From: Petunia secreta
Taxonomy: Eukaryota; Streptophyta; Magnoliopsida; Solanales; Solanaceae
Direction: 5' to 3'
Length of the DNA stretch: 64,000 nt
NCBI GenBank assembly: GCA_029990175.1
Contig: JARKIP010000033.1
Span: 744,001 to 808,000 of the forward strand
Made by a program: the position numbers and the translations under genes. Under the pieces are notes generated by a model that did not search any database, was not told the origin of the DNA, and worked only from the letters and a program-made list of their open reading frames with translations. Position 1 is the first letter of the stretch; the number at the start of each line of letters is the position of its first letter. This document shows positions 1 through 10,559 of this stretch, piece after piece.

Positions 1-406
1 AACTGCTAGTACTGTTTTCACAAACTTTCTACACAAGACTCCTTTCACTGTTCTGGTGATTCTTCTCCATATGCTTTTTGGCTAATCTACATCAATGGAC
101 AGTCCAAGCCAGGAAATTTTCTAGTTATACACTGATGGGAGAATCTACACTCAAAGTAGAGGTGGTCAAAGGATTCCTCTGCATTTCCACATAGTTTGCA
201 TCTTGCATTTTAGAATAATCCATAGATCTTTAGTCTATCAAGGGTGAGCATTTTTTTTTTTGTATTGTAATCCAGCATATGAAACAGTGCATGGGTATAT
301 TCACTGGGTTCCATACCTAACATCTCCAAGGTTGCTCTGTTGTATCCCCCTTCTTCCAAATATGCCCAGTTCTTACTGTGTATTGCCCCTATTTTTAAGC
401 CTATTA
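1..406 (-). pseudogene. LINE ORF2 C-terminal segment with zf-RVT zinc-binding motif
   Basis: Read on the minus strand, positions about 210 down to 145 give the pattern C-K-L-C-G-N-A-E-E-S-F-D-H-L-Y-F-E-C. This is the Cx2C...H...C signature of the zf-RVT domain that follows the reverse transcriptase in plant L1-type LINEs. Upstream residues around 390-350 resemble the Y-T-V-R-T-G segment that normally precedes it. In-frame stops are present (for example right after the zinc motif region), so no functional protein remains. The segment ends at the target site of the copia element (TATTA, 402-406) and resumes at 6866. Confidence 0.75.
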
Positions 407-866
407 TTTTAGAACCTAATTGTAGATTATACTACATCAACCTCAGGATCTACTATGTCAAATCATCAAGAATGATAAACTTAAAGCGGAAGCGTACCTG
501 AATCCATAGCAACTGATGTGGTTCTTCTTTGTCTTGGCTTTGGGTCTTCCAAATCTAGACGTGAGCCGTTTTCTCTATTCAACTGATGATGGGATATCAG
601 TTAATAAAACCTACGTCTGATTTGGGGACCATAACCCATTTTTATACTAGAGTATAGTTTATGTAATTCTAGTTTAGCCCATCATTAAACTAGAATTACA
701 TCCGAGTATCTACACATAGGCCCCCACACTTTACGAGGTGTCTAAATAGGTCCACATAACTTAAACCTTAGTAGATCACATTTAATCTGGACCAACTTTT
801 TAATGATAGCAACTGACATCTAATTATTTATGAATTTATATATTTGCAAGTCCATATAATCTTACA
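407..866 (-). repeat. 3' LTR of the copia element
   Basis: 460 bp, nearly identical to 6401-6860. It carries a perfect 16-bp inverted repeat with a 9-nt loop at 661-701, also present in the other LTR. The inner end (866) meets the polypurine tract; the outer end (407) meets the TATTA duplication. Confidence 0.95.
661..701. other. Perfect 16-bp hairpin inside the copia LTR
   Basis: Arms 661-676 and 686-701 are exact reverse complements around the 9-nt loop 677-685. The same hairpin occurs in the 5' LTR at 6655-6695, so it was in the parent element. Its role is unknown; an RNA structure near the transcript end or a source of small RNAs are possibilities. Confidence 0.85.
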
Positions 867-877
867 ATCTCCCACTT
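867..877 (-). other. Polypurine tract of the copia element
   Basis: The minus-strand sequence AAGTGGGAGAT lies directly against the 3' LTR start (TGTAAG), the expected site for priming plus-strand DNA synthesis. Confidence 0.8.
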
Positions 878-1307
878 GGACTACACATATATACATTCAC
901 ATAACCTTATAATTGTATGTCACCTAATGAGCTCCAAATATTCGCTATCATAAACTGAAGTACCTCTTAACAATCTCGTCCATCAATCATGCCAGCATAG
1001 AACTAAGGCGGCTTTCGCTACATTTATATCATAACTAAACCTTCCTTGATCACGTATACCAACATAACCGAATGACATAGATCAAGCATGGATATGTAGC
1101 ATGGAAATTACATGTAATGTGATCTAAACATGCCTATTTCCAACTGGTCCAACCGAAAAACAAGTCAGGGAGGATAATAAACTGAATACTTTATTTCTGC
1201 AGAAATATTCTTAAAATATCCATACACTGAAAACCATAAACCTGAACCAAAAAAACTGAAAACCAAATTGTGTCTAAGAATAGAACATTAAAAGTTACAA
1301 ACTCCCA
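878..1307 (-). other. 3' untranslated region of the copia element
   Basis: AT-rich, non-coding stretch between the gag-pol stop codon and the polypurine tract. I see no ORF, repeat or other recognisable feature here. Confidence 0.7.
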
Positions 1308-4300
1308 CTAAAACTGAATATCCTCAGATGACATAACACCCATACGAGCAGTGTGCTCATGAAAGACATTGGGTGGTAGTCCCTTAGTAAGCGGATCTGC
1401 AACCATGGAGTTTGTACTAATATGCTCTATAGACAGCTCACCTCCCTGAACCTTTTGCTTAACAACCAAGAACTTTATGTCAACGTGTTTCTTTGACCTC
1501 TTGTTGTTATTAGCAAACCTGACTGCCGTTTCATTGTCACAGAATATCTTAAGTGGTCTTTCAATTCCATCTACAATTCGCAGCCTAGTGACAAAATCTC
1601 GCAGCCATGATGCACGTTCAGATGCCTCAAAACACGCTACATATTCAGCTGCAAATGTGGACGGAGTAACGAGTGACTGTTTAGCACTTCTCCAAGAGAC
1701 AGCTCCTCCAGCAAGCAGAAATATGTAGCCTGAAGTAGATTTTAATCTATCTTGGCATCCCGCATAGTCGGAGTCTGAATATCCAATGATCTCCACCTTA
1801 TCCGACCTTCTGTATGTGAACATGTGCTCTTTTGTTCTCTGTAGATACCGTAAGACTCGTTTGGCTGCTTTCCAATGATCCATTCCCGGATTACTCAGGT
1901 ATCTGCCCAACATGCCAACAATGAACGCAATATCCGGACGCGTACAAACTTGAGCATACATCAGACTTCCTACTGCTGAAGCATACGGAATCATCTCCAT
2001 TTCCTTATGCTCAAATTTATTCTTAGGGCACTGTTCAAGACTGAACTTGTCTCCTTTAGCCACAGGGGTATCACCTGGTTTACAATCTTGCATGCCAAAT
2101 CTCTTTAATATCTTTTCAATATAGGCTTTTTGTGATAATCCAAGAATACCTCGAGAGCGATCTCGCTGTATCTGAATCCCTAATACAAAATTTGCATCAC
2201 CAAGATCTTTCATCTCAAAATTCTTTCTCAGAAATTTCTTGGTATCATGCAACAAGCCCATATCGTTTGTGGCAAGCAATATGTCATCGACATATAAAAC
2301 CAGAAAAATATGCTTACTCCCACTAAACTCGTGGTATACACAATCTTCAACAAGATTCATCTCGAAACCGAATGAGGTGATAACTTGATGAAATTTGTGA
2401 TTCCACTGACGAGATGCCTGTTTAAGCCCATAGATGGATTTCTGTAATTTACAGACCATAGACTTTGCATCACCAGACACAAAGTTTTCAGGTTGCACCA
2501 TATAAATTGTCTCATCAATGTCACCATTGAGAAACGCAGTCTTAACATCCATCTGATGTAGCTCAAGATCAAAATGTGCGACTAATGCCATCATAGTCCT
2601 GAAAGAGTCTTTCGATGAAACCGGTGAGAAAGTCTCTGTATAATCGATGCCTTCTTTCTGGGTGAAGCCTTTAGCAACAAGACGTGCCTTGTACCTTTCC
2701 ACATTACCCTTCGAATCCTTCTTGGTTTTAAATATCCATTTGCAACCAATGGGTTTCACACCTTCAGGCAATTGGACAAGCTCCCATACGTCATTGTCGT
2801 TCATAGACTTCATCTCCTCATTCATGGCATCAATCCACTTTTGAGAGTTAGAACTTTCCATGGCTTGACGGAAGCTGATTGGATAAGCTTCAGTCATTCC
2901 AATGTCATCTTCATGTTCTTGGAGAAACACAAAATAATCGTCTGGAATTGCATTTCTCTTCTCTCTAGTGGATTTCCTTAATGGCATTGGTTCTTGAGGC
3001 TGTAGAGTTTGTTCAATGACATTGTCTTGATCTAGAGTTGTTTCTCGAGCAACGTCAGGTATAAGAGACTGTTCCCGAGCATTGTCAATAGCAATTTGAG
3101 GAATATCAATATGCTCCTCTTCAAAGATAAAGTCATATATTCTTTCTTTCCCCGCAAACTCAACTTCCTCAAAGAACCGCGCATTATTCGTCTCAAAAAT
3201 AGCCTTAGTTGTGGGATCATAAAATTTGTAACCCCTGGATCTTTCAGAGTATCCAATAAAATAACAACTGATAGTCCTTGAGTCCAGTTTCTTTTCATTT
3301 GGCCTATAAGGCCTTGCCTCAGCTGGACATCCCCAAATGTGCAAATGATTTAAGCTGGGCTTTTTGCCTGTCCAAAGCTCATAAGGGGTCTTATCAGTTG
3401 CTTTAGTTGGAACTCTGTTGAGTATATATGCTGCGGTCTTTAATGCTTCTCCCCAGAGTGATTCAGGCAAGGTAGAATGACTAATCATACTTCTCACCAT
3501 GTCTTTAAGCGTTCTGTTTCGTCTTTCAGCAACACCATTCATAGTGGGCGAACCCGGCATGGTGTACTGTGGAACAATACCGCATTCCTCTAGGAATTTC
3601 GCAAATGGTCCTGGACGTTGTTCACCTGATCCGTCATATCTACCATAGTATTCACCACCACGGTCAGATCTAACGCTTTTAATATGTTTGCCAAGTTGAT
3701 TTTCAACTTCAGCCTTAAAATTTTTTAACACATCCAGTGATTGCGATTTTTCATGAATGAGATATATATAGCCATATCTTGAAAAGTCGTCTATGAACGT
3801 TATGAAATACTGTTGACCATTCCAAGAAGCTGTAGGGAATGGTCCACAAATATCAGTATGTATTAGTTCTAAGACGTCAAGTTTCCTGTTGGCTCCAAAT
3901 CTCCTAACATTTGTTTGTTTCCCCTTTATACAATTCATACATACATCAAAATCTGAAAAAACAAGGGGATCGAGAATACCATCGGACACAAGTCTCTCTA
4001 TTCTCCTTTTGGAGATGTGACCTAATCTCTTGTGCCACAATGAAGCTGAATTCTCGCTGGTTAATTTGTGCTTTTTACCAATTATATTAACATGCAAGGA
4101 TTCATTATATGAAGCAATTGTGTCTAGTAAATATAGATTATCGTAACCTGATAAAGAACCAGATCCAACCAATTTTGAATTATGAAAAAGACTAAATTTT
4201 CCATTTCCAAATGAGCAACAATAACCAAATTTGTCCAAAGCTGAAATGGAAATCAAATTCCGTCTAAAAGACGGTACAATAAAAGTCTCATTCAAATCCA

Positions 4301-5132
4301 AATAAAAACCAGTTCTTAACAATAATCTAAAAGTTCCAATTGCTTCGACTTCCACCGTCTTTCCATCACCTACGTAGATGTATCTTTCACCATTACTTGG
4401 CTTTCGGCAATTCAGGCAACCCTGCACAGACACACTGATGTGAGTTGTTGCACCAGAATCTATCCACCACGTGTGTCTTGGCACTGAAGTCAAATTAACC
4501 TCTGAACAAACAAAATTAAGAAGCGTACCTTTCTTTGCACGCCAAGCGTGATAGTTGGTACACTGCTTCTTCTTATGCCCTGCAGCTCCACAGAAGAAAC
4601 AACCATCATTATCCTTAGATGGTTCCTTATGTTGCTTCTTTTGTGTTGCCGTATCCGCAGCTTCCTTATTCTTTCTTTTCTTGTCTTTCCTTTTGTCCTT
4701 TGGCACAACGGCTAAGTGAGCATTTTCTGTCCTTTCTTGCTTCAATCTATCCTCTTCCTGAACATAGTGTGAGATGAGCTCATTCAGAGACCAAGTCTCT
4801 TTCTGACAGTTATAGCTCACCTTAAACTGGCTAAACTGTGGAGGAAGGGATATCAAAACCAGATGCACTAGCAAGTCCTCAGAGAGTTCCAGCTTAAGTG
4901 CTTTCAACTTTGAAGCAAGATGAGACATTTGCATAATGTACTCCCTGATGTTACCTTTTCCTTGGTACCTCATTGAAATCAGACTTGTCAAAAGTGTACC
5001 AATTTCAGTCTTTTCACTCTTGACAAATACTTTTTCAATTTCAACTATAAATTCCTTAGCCGTTTTCACCTTATCAGACAAAGTGCCCCTGAAAGTTTCT
5101 GGAATGGCTTTCTTCATGATCATCATACACAT
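1308..5132 (-). CDS. Copia Gag-Pol polyprotein (pol complete, Gag N-terminus cut off by stops)
   Basis: An uninterrupted 1,274-codon frame. Residues 1-170 are the rest of a UBN2-type Gag; a CCHC zinc knuckle follows at C178, C181, H186 and C191. Protease has D225-S-G. Integrase has the HHCC finger at H367, H372, C398 and C401 and the catalytic triad D427, D490 and E536. Reverse transcriptase runs from about 765 with D862 and Y-V-D-D at 947-950. RNase H has D1120 or D1122, E1163, D1199 and D1247. All catalytic residues I looked for are present. The methionine used as start is not the native one: Gag homology continues upstream in the same frame through two stop codons (see 5133-5360). The enzymes therefore look intact while full-length Gag cannot be made without readthrough. 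Confidence 0.93.
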   Translation of the reverse strand: MCMMIMKKAIPETFRGTLSDKVKTAKEFIVEIEKVFVKSEKTEIGTLLTSLISMRYQGKGNIREYIMQMSHLASKLKALKLELSEDLLVHLVLISLPPQFSQFKVSYNCQKETWSLNELISHYVQEEDRLKQERTENAHLAVVPKDKRKDKKRKNKEAADTATQKKQHKEPSKDNDGCFFCGAAGHKKKQCTNYHAWRAKKGTLLNFVCSEVNLTSVPRHTWWIDSGATTHISVSVQGCLNCRKPSNGERYIYVGDGKTVEVEAIGTFRLLLRTGFYLDLNETFIVPSFRRNLISISALDKFGYCCSFGNGKFSLFHNSKLVGSGSLSGYDNLYLLDTIASYNESLHVNIIGKKHKLTSENSASLWHKRLGHISKRRIERLVSDGILDPLVFSDFDVCMNCIKGKQTNVRRFGANRKLDVLELIHTDICGPFPTASWNGQQYFITFIDDFSRYGYIYLIHEKSQSLDVLKNFKAEVENQLGKHIKSVRSDRGGEYYGRYDGSGEQRPGPFAKFLEECGIVPQYTMPGSPTMNGVAERRNRTLKDMVRSMISHSTLPESLWGEALKTAAYILNRVPTKATDKTPYELWTGKKPSLNHLHIWGCPAEARPYRPNEKKLDSRTISCYFIGYSERSRGYKFYDPTTKAIFETNNARFFEEVEFAGKERIYDFIFEEEHIDIPQIAIDNAREQSLIPDVARETTLDQDNVIEQTLQPQEPMPLRKSTREKRNAIPDDYFVFLQEHEDDIGMTEAYPISFRQAMESSNSQKWIDAMNEEMKSMNDNDVWELVQLPEGVKPIGCKWIFKTKKDSKGNVERYKARLVAKGFTQKEGIDYTETFSPVSSKDSFRTMMALVAHFDLELHQMDVKTAFLNGDIDETIYMVQPENFVSGDAKSMVCKLQKSIYGLKQASRQWNHKFHQVITSFGFEMNLVEDCVYHEFSGSKHIFLVLYVDDILLATNDMGLLHDTKKFLRKNFEMKDLGDANFVLGIQIQRDRSRGILGLSQKAYIEKILKRFGMQDCKPGDTPVAKGDKFSLEQCPKNKFEHKEMEMIPYASAVGSLMYAQVCTRPDIAFIVGMLGRYLSNPGMDHWKAAKRVLRYLQRTKEHMFTYRRSDKVEIIGYSDSDYAGCQDRLKSTSGYIFLLAGGAVSWRSAKQSLVTPSTFAAEYVACFEASERASWLRDFVTRLRIVDGIERPLKIFCDNETAVRFANNNKRSKKHVDIKFLVVKQKVQGGELSIEHISTNSMVADPLTKGLPPNVFHEHTARMGVMSSEDIQF

Positions 5133-5360
5133 GCGATTTGATCTCTCCTACCTTTCCATCTCTTTCTTCTGTTCAGAAGTACTGTCATATGTAAGAGGTG
5201 GTGGAGAATCAACCCTTTACGCAAGGTCGAGATCCATGACTCCGAGAACTATGTTGAGGTTCTCTTGCCACGATTTGAAGTTAGTGCCATTTAGCATAGG
5301 AATGGAATTGATGTTGGCAGTAATACTTGCAGGAGTAATTTCAGCTGAATCAGAGAACAA
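5133..5360 (-). pseudogene. N-terminal part of copia Gag, broken by two in-frame stops
   Basis: In the same frame as the downstream gag-pol ORF, the minus strand encodes typical copia Gag N-terminal sequence, including P-M-L-N-G-T-N-F-K-S-W and V-M-D-L-D-L-A. Two stops interrupt it: TAA at 5217-5219 and TAG at 5148-5150. Each is a single base change from a sense codon expected in the family (a Leu and a Trp codon). An in-frame ATG lies at 5295-5297; the native start could be slightly further upstream. No frameshift is seen, so only these two changes separate it from the ORF at 1308-5132. Confidence 0.8.
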
Positions 5361-6385
5361 TAACAAAATAAGCTCACATTAAATTTATACCAAAACTGAA
5401 AATAAATTTGAATAAAGGTAAACCCCATCTCAAGATACCGGCACTCCATTAATATTTTATCTTTGGATAAAATATTAACTTGTAAGTGATATCTTGTCGT
5501 AGTAATCAAACATTGATAATAAAATAACATGTCAAATAAAAAATCTTCCTTTTGGCCGATTTATTATTCACACGTAAACCAAAAAATCATCACATGTTTA
5601 TTCCCACAAAATGCACGTGTAATTCTGTCAAATATTTACCTTCCTTTGGGCCGATTAATATTCAAATAAGTTACACGCACACAACCTTTTATATTTCAAA
5701 ACGAAAAAATCTCCACAAGAGAGGTCACTTTGGTGACATCTAGCTTTAATTTATTCTTCTCAAAATACATATAACCATACCAGTATCCAAATTTAAATTC
5801 ACCAAATTAGAATATATAAATTCACAAACCAAAAACTAACTTTATGGTGGGCCCCAAAATGTAAGTAACCAAAAATTTCAAAGGCTGCCAGTATATACTT
5901 TCAATGGATTAATCTAATATATAAATTTAACCAAACAAAACTGTAGAGCACTTTTCTTAATGCCTAAGAGAAAATCTATCCCCTTTACCAGAATGTACGG
6001 TCCACGTAAGTGGAATTCAATACCAACCTTATGCTCCTTTATTTTTCTTCTTTAATTGATAAACACTGAATATTAGTTAATTAATATAACAATCTTATCT
6101 AACCAAACACCATAAAAGAGGTAAAACCTACCAATCCTATCTTTGAAGTTCTGGCACCGCTGAAGCAGCGGCTATAAGGATTTTCTGGATTACTTTAAAC
6201 AAAATCAAACTCAAATAATCTCAATACCTAAATCCTTTTGTTTCGTTGTCTTTCTATGGCAGCAAAAATACATACTGCCGCAATTATAGTACCGCGAAAA
6301 ACATCATCAAACTTGATAATACTTTCAAACATAATTAAGATACATAATTAATATAAAAGAAACTCAATGATTTAACATAATACAG
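5361..6385 (-). other. 5' leader of the copia element
   Basis: About 1 kb of AT-rich sequence between primer binding site and Gag. I see no conserved ORF. Such long leaders are common in plant copia elements. Confidence 0.6.
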
Positions 6386-6398
6386 GCTCTTGATACCA
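6386..6398 (-). other. Primer binding site (initiator tRNA-Met type)
   Basis: Minus-strand TGGTATCAAGAGC, 2 bp inside the 5' LTR. It matches the usual TGGTATCAGAGC complement of plant initiator tRNA-Met with one extra A. Confidence 0.85.
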
Positions 6399-6400
6399 CT

Positions 6401-6860
6401 TTTTAGAACCTAATTGTAGATTATACTACATCAACCTCAGGATCTACTATGTCAAATCAGCAAGAATTATAAACTTAAAGCGGAAGCGTACCTGAATTCA
6501 TAGCAACTGATGTGGTTCTTCTTTGTCTTGGTTTTGGGTCTTCCAAATCTAGACGTGAGCCGTTTTCTCTATTCAACTGATGATGGGATATCAGTTAATA
6601 AAATCTACGTCTGATTTGGGGACCATAACCCCTTTTTATACTAGAGTATAATTTATGTAATTCTAGTTTAGCCCATCATTAAACTAGAATTACATCCGAG
6701 TATCTACACATAGGCCTCCACACTTTACGAGGTGTCTAAATAGGTCCACATAACTTAAACCTTAGTAGATCGTGTTTAATCTGGACCAACTTTTTAATGA
6801 TAGCAACTGACATTTAATTATTTATGAATTTATATATTTGCAAGTCCATATAATCTTACA
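6401..6860 (-). repeat. 5' LTR of the copia element
   Basis: 460 bp, the partner of 407-866. It should hold promoter and start of the element transcript; I could not fix a TATA box with confidence. It contains the same 16-bp hairpin (6655-6695). Confidence 0.95.
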
Positions 6861-6865
6861 TATTA

Positions 6866-7062
6866 TTCTACTTCATACCCATCCACAAATTCCTCCTTGA
6901 CTTTGCATATCTTCTTCCAGTACCAGTCAATATTAATAGCTGGCTTATATACTCTCTAGTCCCTGCCTTTTATGTATATGGAGTTAACCCATTTCACCTA
7001 TAAATTGTCACTCTTTTTGGCAATATTCCAGACATACTCAGCTATTGCAGCCTCATTCCAAG
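6866..7062 (-). pseudogene. LINE ORF2 internal segment between two insertions
   Basis: The minus strand reads W-N-E-A-A-I-A-E-Y-V-W-N-I-A-K-K, then V-N-S-I-Y-I-K-G-R-D, a region between RT and zf-RVT in plant L1 LINEs. At least one in-frame stop follows the R-D. It is bounded on the left by the copia TSD and on the right by the hAT-like TSD; across the latter it joins the sequence at 7941. Confidence 0.75.
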
Positions 7063-7932
7063 TAGGCCTGGGCATAGAGCTGAGCCAGCTCGGAACTCGG
7101 CTCGGCTCGATTGCCTTTTAGCTCGGCTCGGCTCGGCTCATTTTGAAAAGAGGCTCGGCTCGGGCTTGGCTCGGTTTTATTCAAAGTTTGGCTCGGTTCA
7201 GCTCGGCTCGGTCAAAGCTCGGTCAAGCTCGGCTCGGTCAAAGCTCGGCTCGACAGAGCTGGCTCGGCTCGGTTAGCTTGATTTATTATGTAATTTTCTC
7301 TTTAAAATATAACTTTTATTCATTAGTCTCAATTACTAATTTGAAGTCTACTTAATATTTAATATAATTAACAATTGATAAACTTGTACTCTTATCCTTA
7401 TTTATTTGACATAAACAAATTTATTTTCTCATAATGTAAAGGTTAAGCCTACTAAATAGCTGATACTAAAAATCAAATGCAATTCATATTTTTAATTTAA
7501 CCATTTAATTATTAACATGGTAAAATTTATAACCATAATATTAAAATTTATAAGCCTACTAGATGTTTTAAATCAAATCAAATAAAAATAACTAACACTT
7601 TTAACATAAGTTATATGGTAAAACTACTTATCATATTTTTAACATCATCTCTAAAACTGTTTTTTTAATGATTATGATGAAAAAAAAAATATTACTTATA
7701 TTATTAAGTATGAGGACACAAAAGAAAAAGAGTCAGCTCGGGCTCGGCTCGGGCTCGGCTCGGGCTCGGTCAAACTCTAGCAAAGCTCGGTTGAGCTCGG
7801 CTCGAGCTCGGCTCGGCTCGGCATAGTTTAAAGCTCGGTTCGGCTCGGCTCAGGCTCGGCTCGACTCGGTAACATAGTAAGCTCGGTTGGGCTCGGCTCG
7901 GGCTCGGCTCGCTCGCTCGATGCCCAGGCCTA
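7063..7932. mobile_element. hAT-like non-autonomous DNA transposon packed with GGCTCGG repeats
   Basis: An 870-bp insertion with 13-bp perfect terminal inverted repeats TAGGCCTGGGCAT and the 8-bp target duplication ATTCCAAG (7055-7062 and 7933-7940). The TSD length and the TA-GG terminal bases fit the hAT superfamily. About 200 bp at each end consist of irregular GGCTCGG / GCTCGGTC repeats in the same orientation at both ends; the centre (about 7280-7725) is AT-rich and non-coding. There is no transposase. It sits inside LINE ORF2, whose reading resumes cleanly on either side. Open frames in the repeats are by-products of the repeat. Confidence 0.85.
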
Positions 7933-7940
7933 ATTCCAAG

Positions 7941-10532
7941 TAATACAGTCATTTATCCCCAACCCTCCTTCACTCTTTGACTTACAGACCATGTCCCATA
8001 CCACTAAAGGTACCTTGTTGGCCATGGCTTTCCCATCCCAGAGAAAGTTCATGCATATAGCCACTATTTGCTTGAACGCACTTTTAGGTAGGATAAATAC
8101 AGATGCCCAGTATATGTGCAAATTCATCAATACAGAATTGATGAGTTGCACCCTTCGAGCATATGAGAGGTTTCTGGATTCCCATCCTTCACTCTCTCTG
8201 CAACCTTCTCTACTAGTACTTCACAATCGACAACCAGACAGCCTTTTAGGGGAAACAAGCACTCCTAGATAGGGAAATAGGCGCTTGCCTTTTGCATAAC
8301 TAGTAATGTTGCATATTTTTTGTACACAGTGAGTCGGCATGTTTGCATAGAATATATTATTTTAGTAGTATTTAACTTCAGACCTGATGCTAAAGAGAAT
8401 GATTTAAGACCCCTTAGTAGTAGCATGATAGATTTCTTTTCATCCTTAGTAAATAGTAATATATCATCAGCAAAGCATAGGTGATTAAGTTTCACTGATT
8501 TTCATTTTGTGTGATGATTAAACTCTGGCTTCTCTAATACCTCCATCAGAATTCTTGAAAAGTACTCGACACAGATAACATAAAGCAAGAGGGATACTGG
8601 ACCCCCTTGCCTCAACTCCCTCCTCCCCTCTATATTCCCATATAAGTTCCCATTCAGTCCTATTGTGTATGAAGGGGATTTAACACATGCTATCACCCAA
8701 AGGATGAACTTATAGGGGGAGTTGAGTACAAAGAACATCTCCTGTACAAAGTCTCATTCAATTGATTCAGAAGCTTTCTTGAGGTCTATCTTTATCAAAC
8801 AACTTGGTGGACATATTTTCCTATTATATAGTCTAATTATGTTTCGGCATATCATAATGTTCTGTACAATATTTCTGCCTACCACAAAGGCACTTTGGTT
8901 TTCAACTACGACGGTAGGGAGTACAGTTTTAATTCTTTGACATAGCAGCATGGAAATGACTTTGTATGATGTGTTACAACATGCAATGGGTCTGAAATCC
9001 CCCGCTGAGTCAGCATGTCTCTTCTTTGGGACTAAGGTTATGATAGTTTTGTTCACTACTTTCAGTAGCTTCCCAGTTCTAAAAAACTCAAGCATACTTG
9101 ATATAAAAGCCTCCCCTACTATTTCTCATGCATCCTTGAAGAATTGGCTCACATTACCATCTGGTCCTGGTTATTTGGTTCCTGGGATGCTCCATAAGAC
9201 TTCTCCACCTCACTAGTTGTGAATTCTCTGCATAAATCATTCCTCTGATCACTAGTGAGGATTGGACCTTTCTTGACTACTCTACTTACAACTGGATCCT
9301 TTGCTCTATTAGCTTACCCCATTATCTTACCCCATTAGCTTAGCATAGAATTGGACAAAGGACTCTACTACCCCATTTAGCTCATTTATTCTGTTACCTT
9401 CTACATCAGTTATTGACAAGACCCTATTATTATTTCTCTTGGTTTTCAAGAAATTATAGAAAAACTTGGTATTTTGATCTCCTTATCTGAACCACTTTAT
9501 TTTACTCTTCTCATTAAATAATTTTCTCTAGATTCCCTCCATAACTCAAATTCTTTAGCCATGTCAATGCCCTCTTTTATTAGCACAACGTTCATAGGTT
9601 GCTTTTGCAGCTTCTTTTGGAATTCCAACAACAGTTGAAGGTGTTTCTCTGCTTGGGTCACCACCTCATTAAACCTCTCTTTGTTTAATTTCATTAGAAC
9701 TCCCTTCAATTTATTCAGTTTCCCAACTAGCCTGTACACTGCACTCCTTGCGTTCGACAATTCCTCCAACATTCATTAACTCTTGTTTTAAATTCCCGTA
9801 CCTGGCTCCACATGTTGAAATACCTTAACTTTCTTTACTGCTTGTAGTTCCTTTCCCATCTGATTAGACCAGGACTATGATCATATAGTTCAAGTGGTAG
9901 GAAATCCACTTCAGATGCAGGCAATTCCATCAGCCAGTCATAATTCACCAACACTCTGTCTATTTTGTTTACAATTCTAGCTGAGCCATCTTGCTGATTA
10001 CTCCAAGTATAGAAGCATCATGTTGATTTTAGGTCTTCTAACAGACAAAAATCCACACTCCCTGGTTTCTCTTACTTCAGCTAGGGTTACAGGTCTACCA
10101 ATCCTCTCCTCTGGGTTTAAGACACAATTAAAATCTCCCATGACTACCCAGGGGCCATTCACTAAGTTTACTAATGCATTGACCTCCCTCCACAAGCTCC
10201 TTCTCATATCTTGGTCATTCTCAAATTTGTTTTTGAGCTTACATGATGCACTTTGCAGTGGATCAACGCTCAGTTACCTCAACTATATCTACTTCATATA
10301 TTATTAGTTTCTAGAATATCCTAATCCTGCATCTATTGTGTCTAGGAAAATTTGTTACAGACGACCATCATCTATAAAGATTAAGAGAGGGTTTAGCAGC
10401 CTTTGCTCTCTTAATCCTTTTCTCCAAAAATCCAAACAGACTAACTTTCATTCCAAACATCTACAACTGCATCTCATTTTTTTTACTTAATTTATTCAAA
10501 CCTCTGATATTCCAGAAGCCAATGTTATCCAT
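7941..10532 (-). pseudogene. LINE ORF2: endonuclease and reverse transcriptase
   Basis: Likely start is the ATG at 10,530-10,532, followed by N-I-G-F-W-N-I-R-G-L-N, the usual opening of the plant L1 endonuclease. The endonuclease continues to about 9.95 kb with W-V-V-M-G-D-F-N-C-V-L. A linker with coiled-coil character follows at 9497-9772. The reverse transcriptase includes F-R-P-I-A-C-C-N (about 8.99 kb), R-Q-G-G-P-V-S (about 8.62 kb) and the catalytic F-A-D-D (about 8.47 kb). The tail with G-G-L-G-I-N-D lies at 7941-8000 and is cut by the hAT-like element. Several frameshifts and stops separate these blocks, so the copy is inactive. Confidence 0.85.
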
Positions 10533-10559
10533 TGGATTGTGGAAACGCCCCTTCCCTTA

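Larger units (their letters stand above)
407..6860 (-). mobile_element. Full-length Ty1/copia LTR retrotransposon
   Basis: A complete 6,454-bp element with 460-bp LTRs at both ends, flanked by the 5-bp target duplication TATTA (402-406 and 6861-6865). In sense (minus) orientation the LTR begins TGTAAGATTA and ends GGTTCTAAAA, so the usual CA terminus is degenerate. A Met-tRNA-type primer binding site lies 2 bp inside the 5' LTR and a polypurine tract abuts the 3' LTR. I count about 12 differences between the two LTRs (roughly 2.6 percent), a fairly recent insertion. It interrupts LINE ORF2. The domain order protease, integrase, RT, RNase H is diagnostic of copia; I did not assign a lineage. 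Confidence 0.96.

Noticed and set aside
7143..7355. Short plus-strand ORF rich in A-R-L-G-Q/S-A-R
   Set aside because: Lies in the GGCTCGG repeats of the hAT-like element; no independent support.
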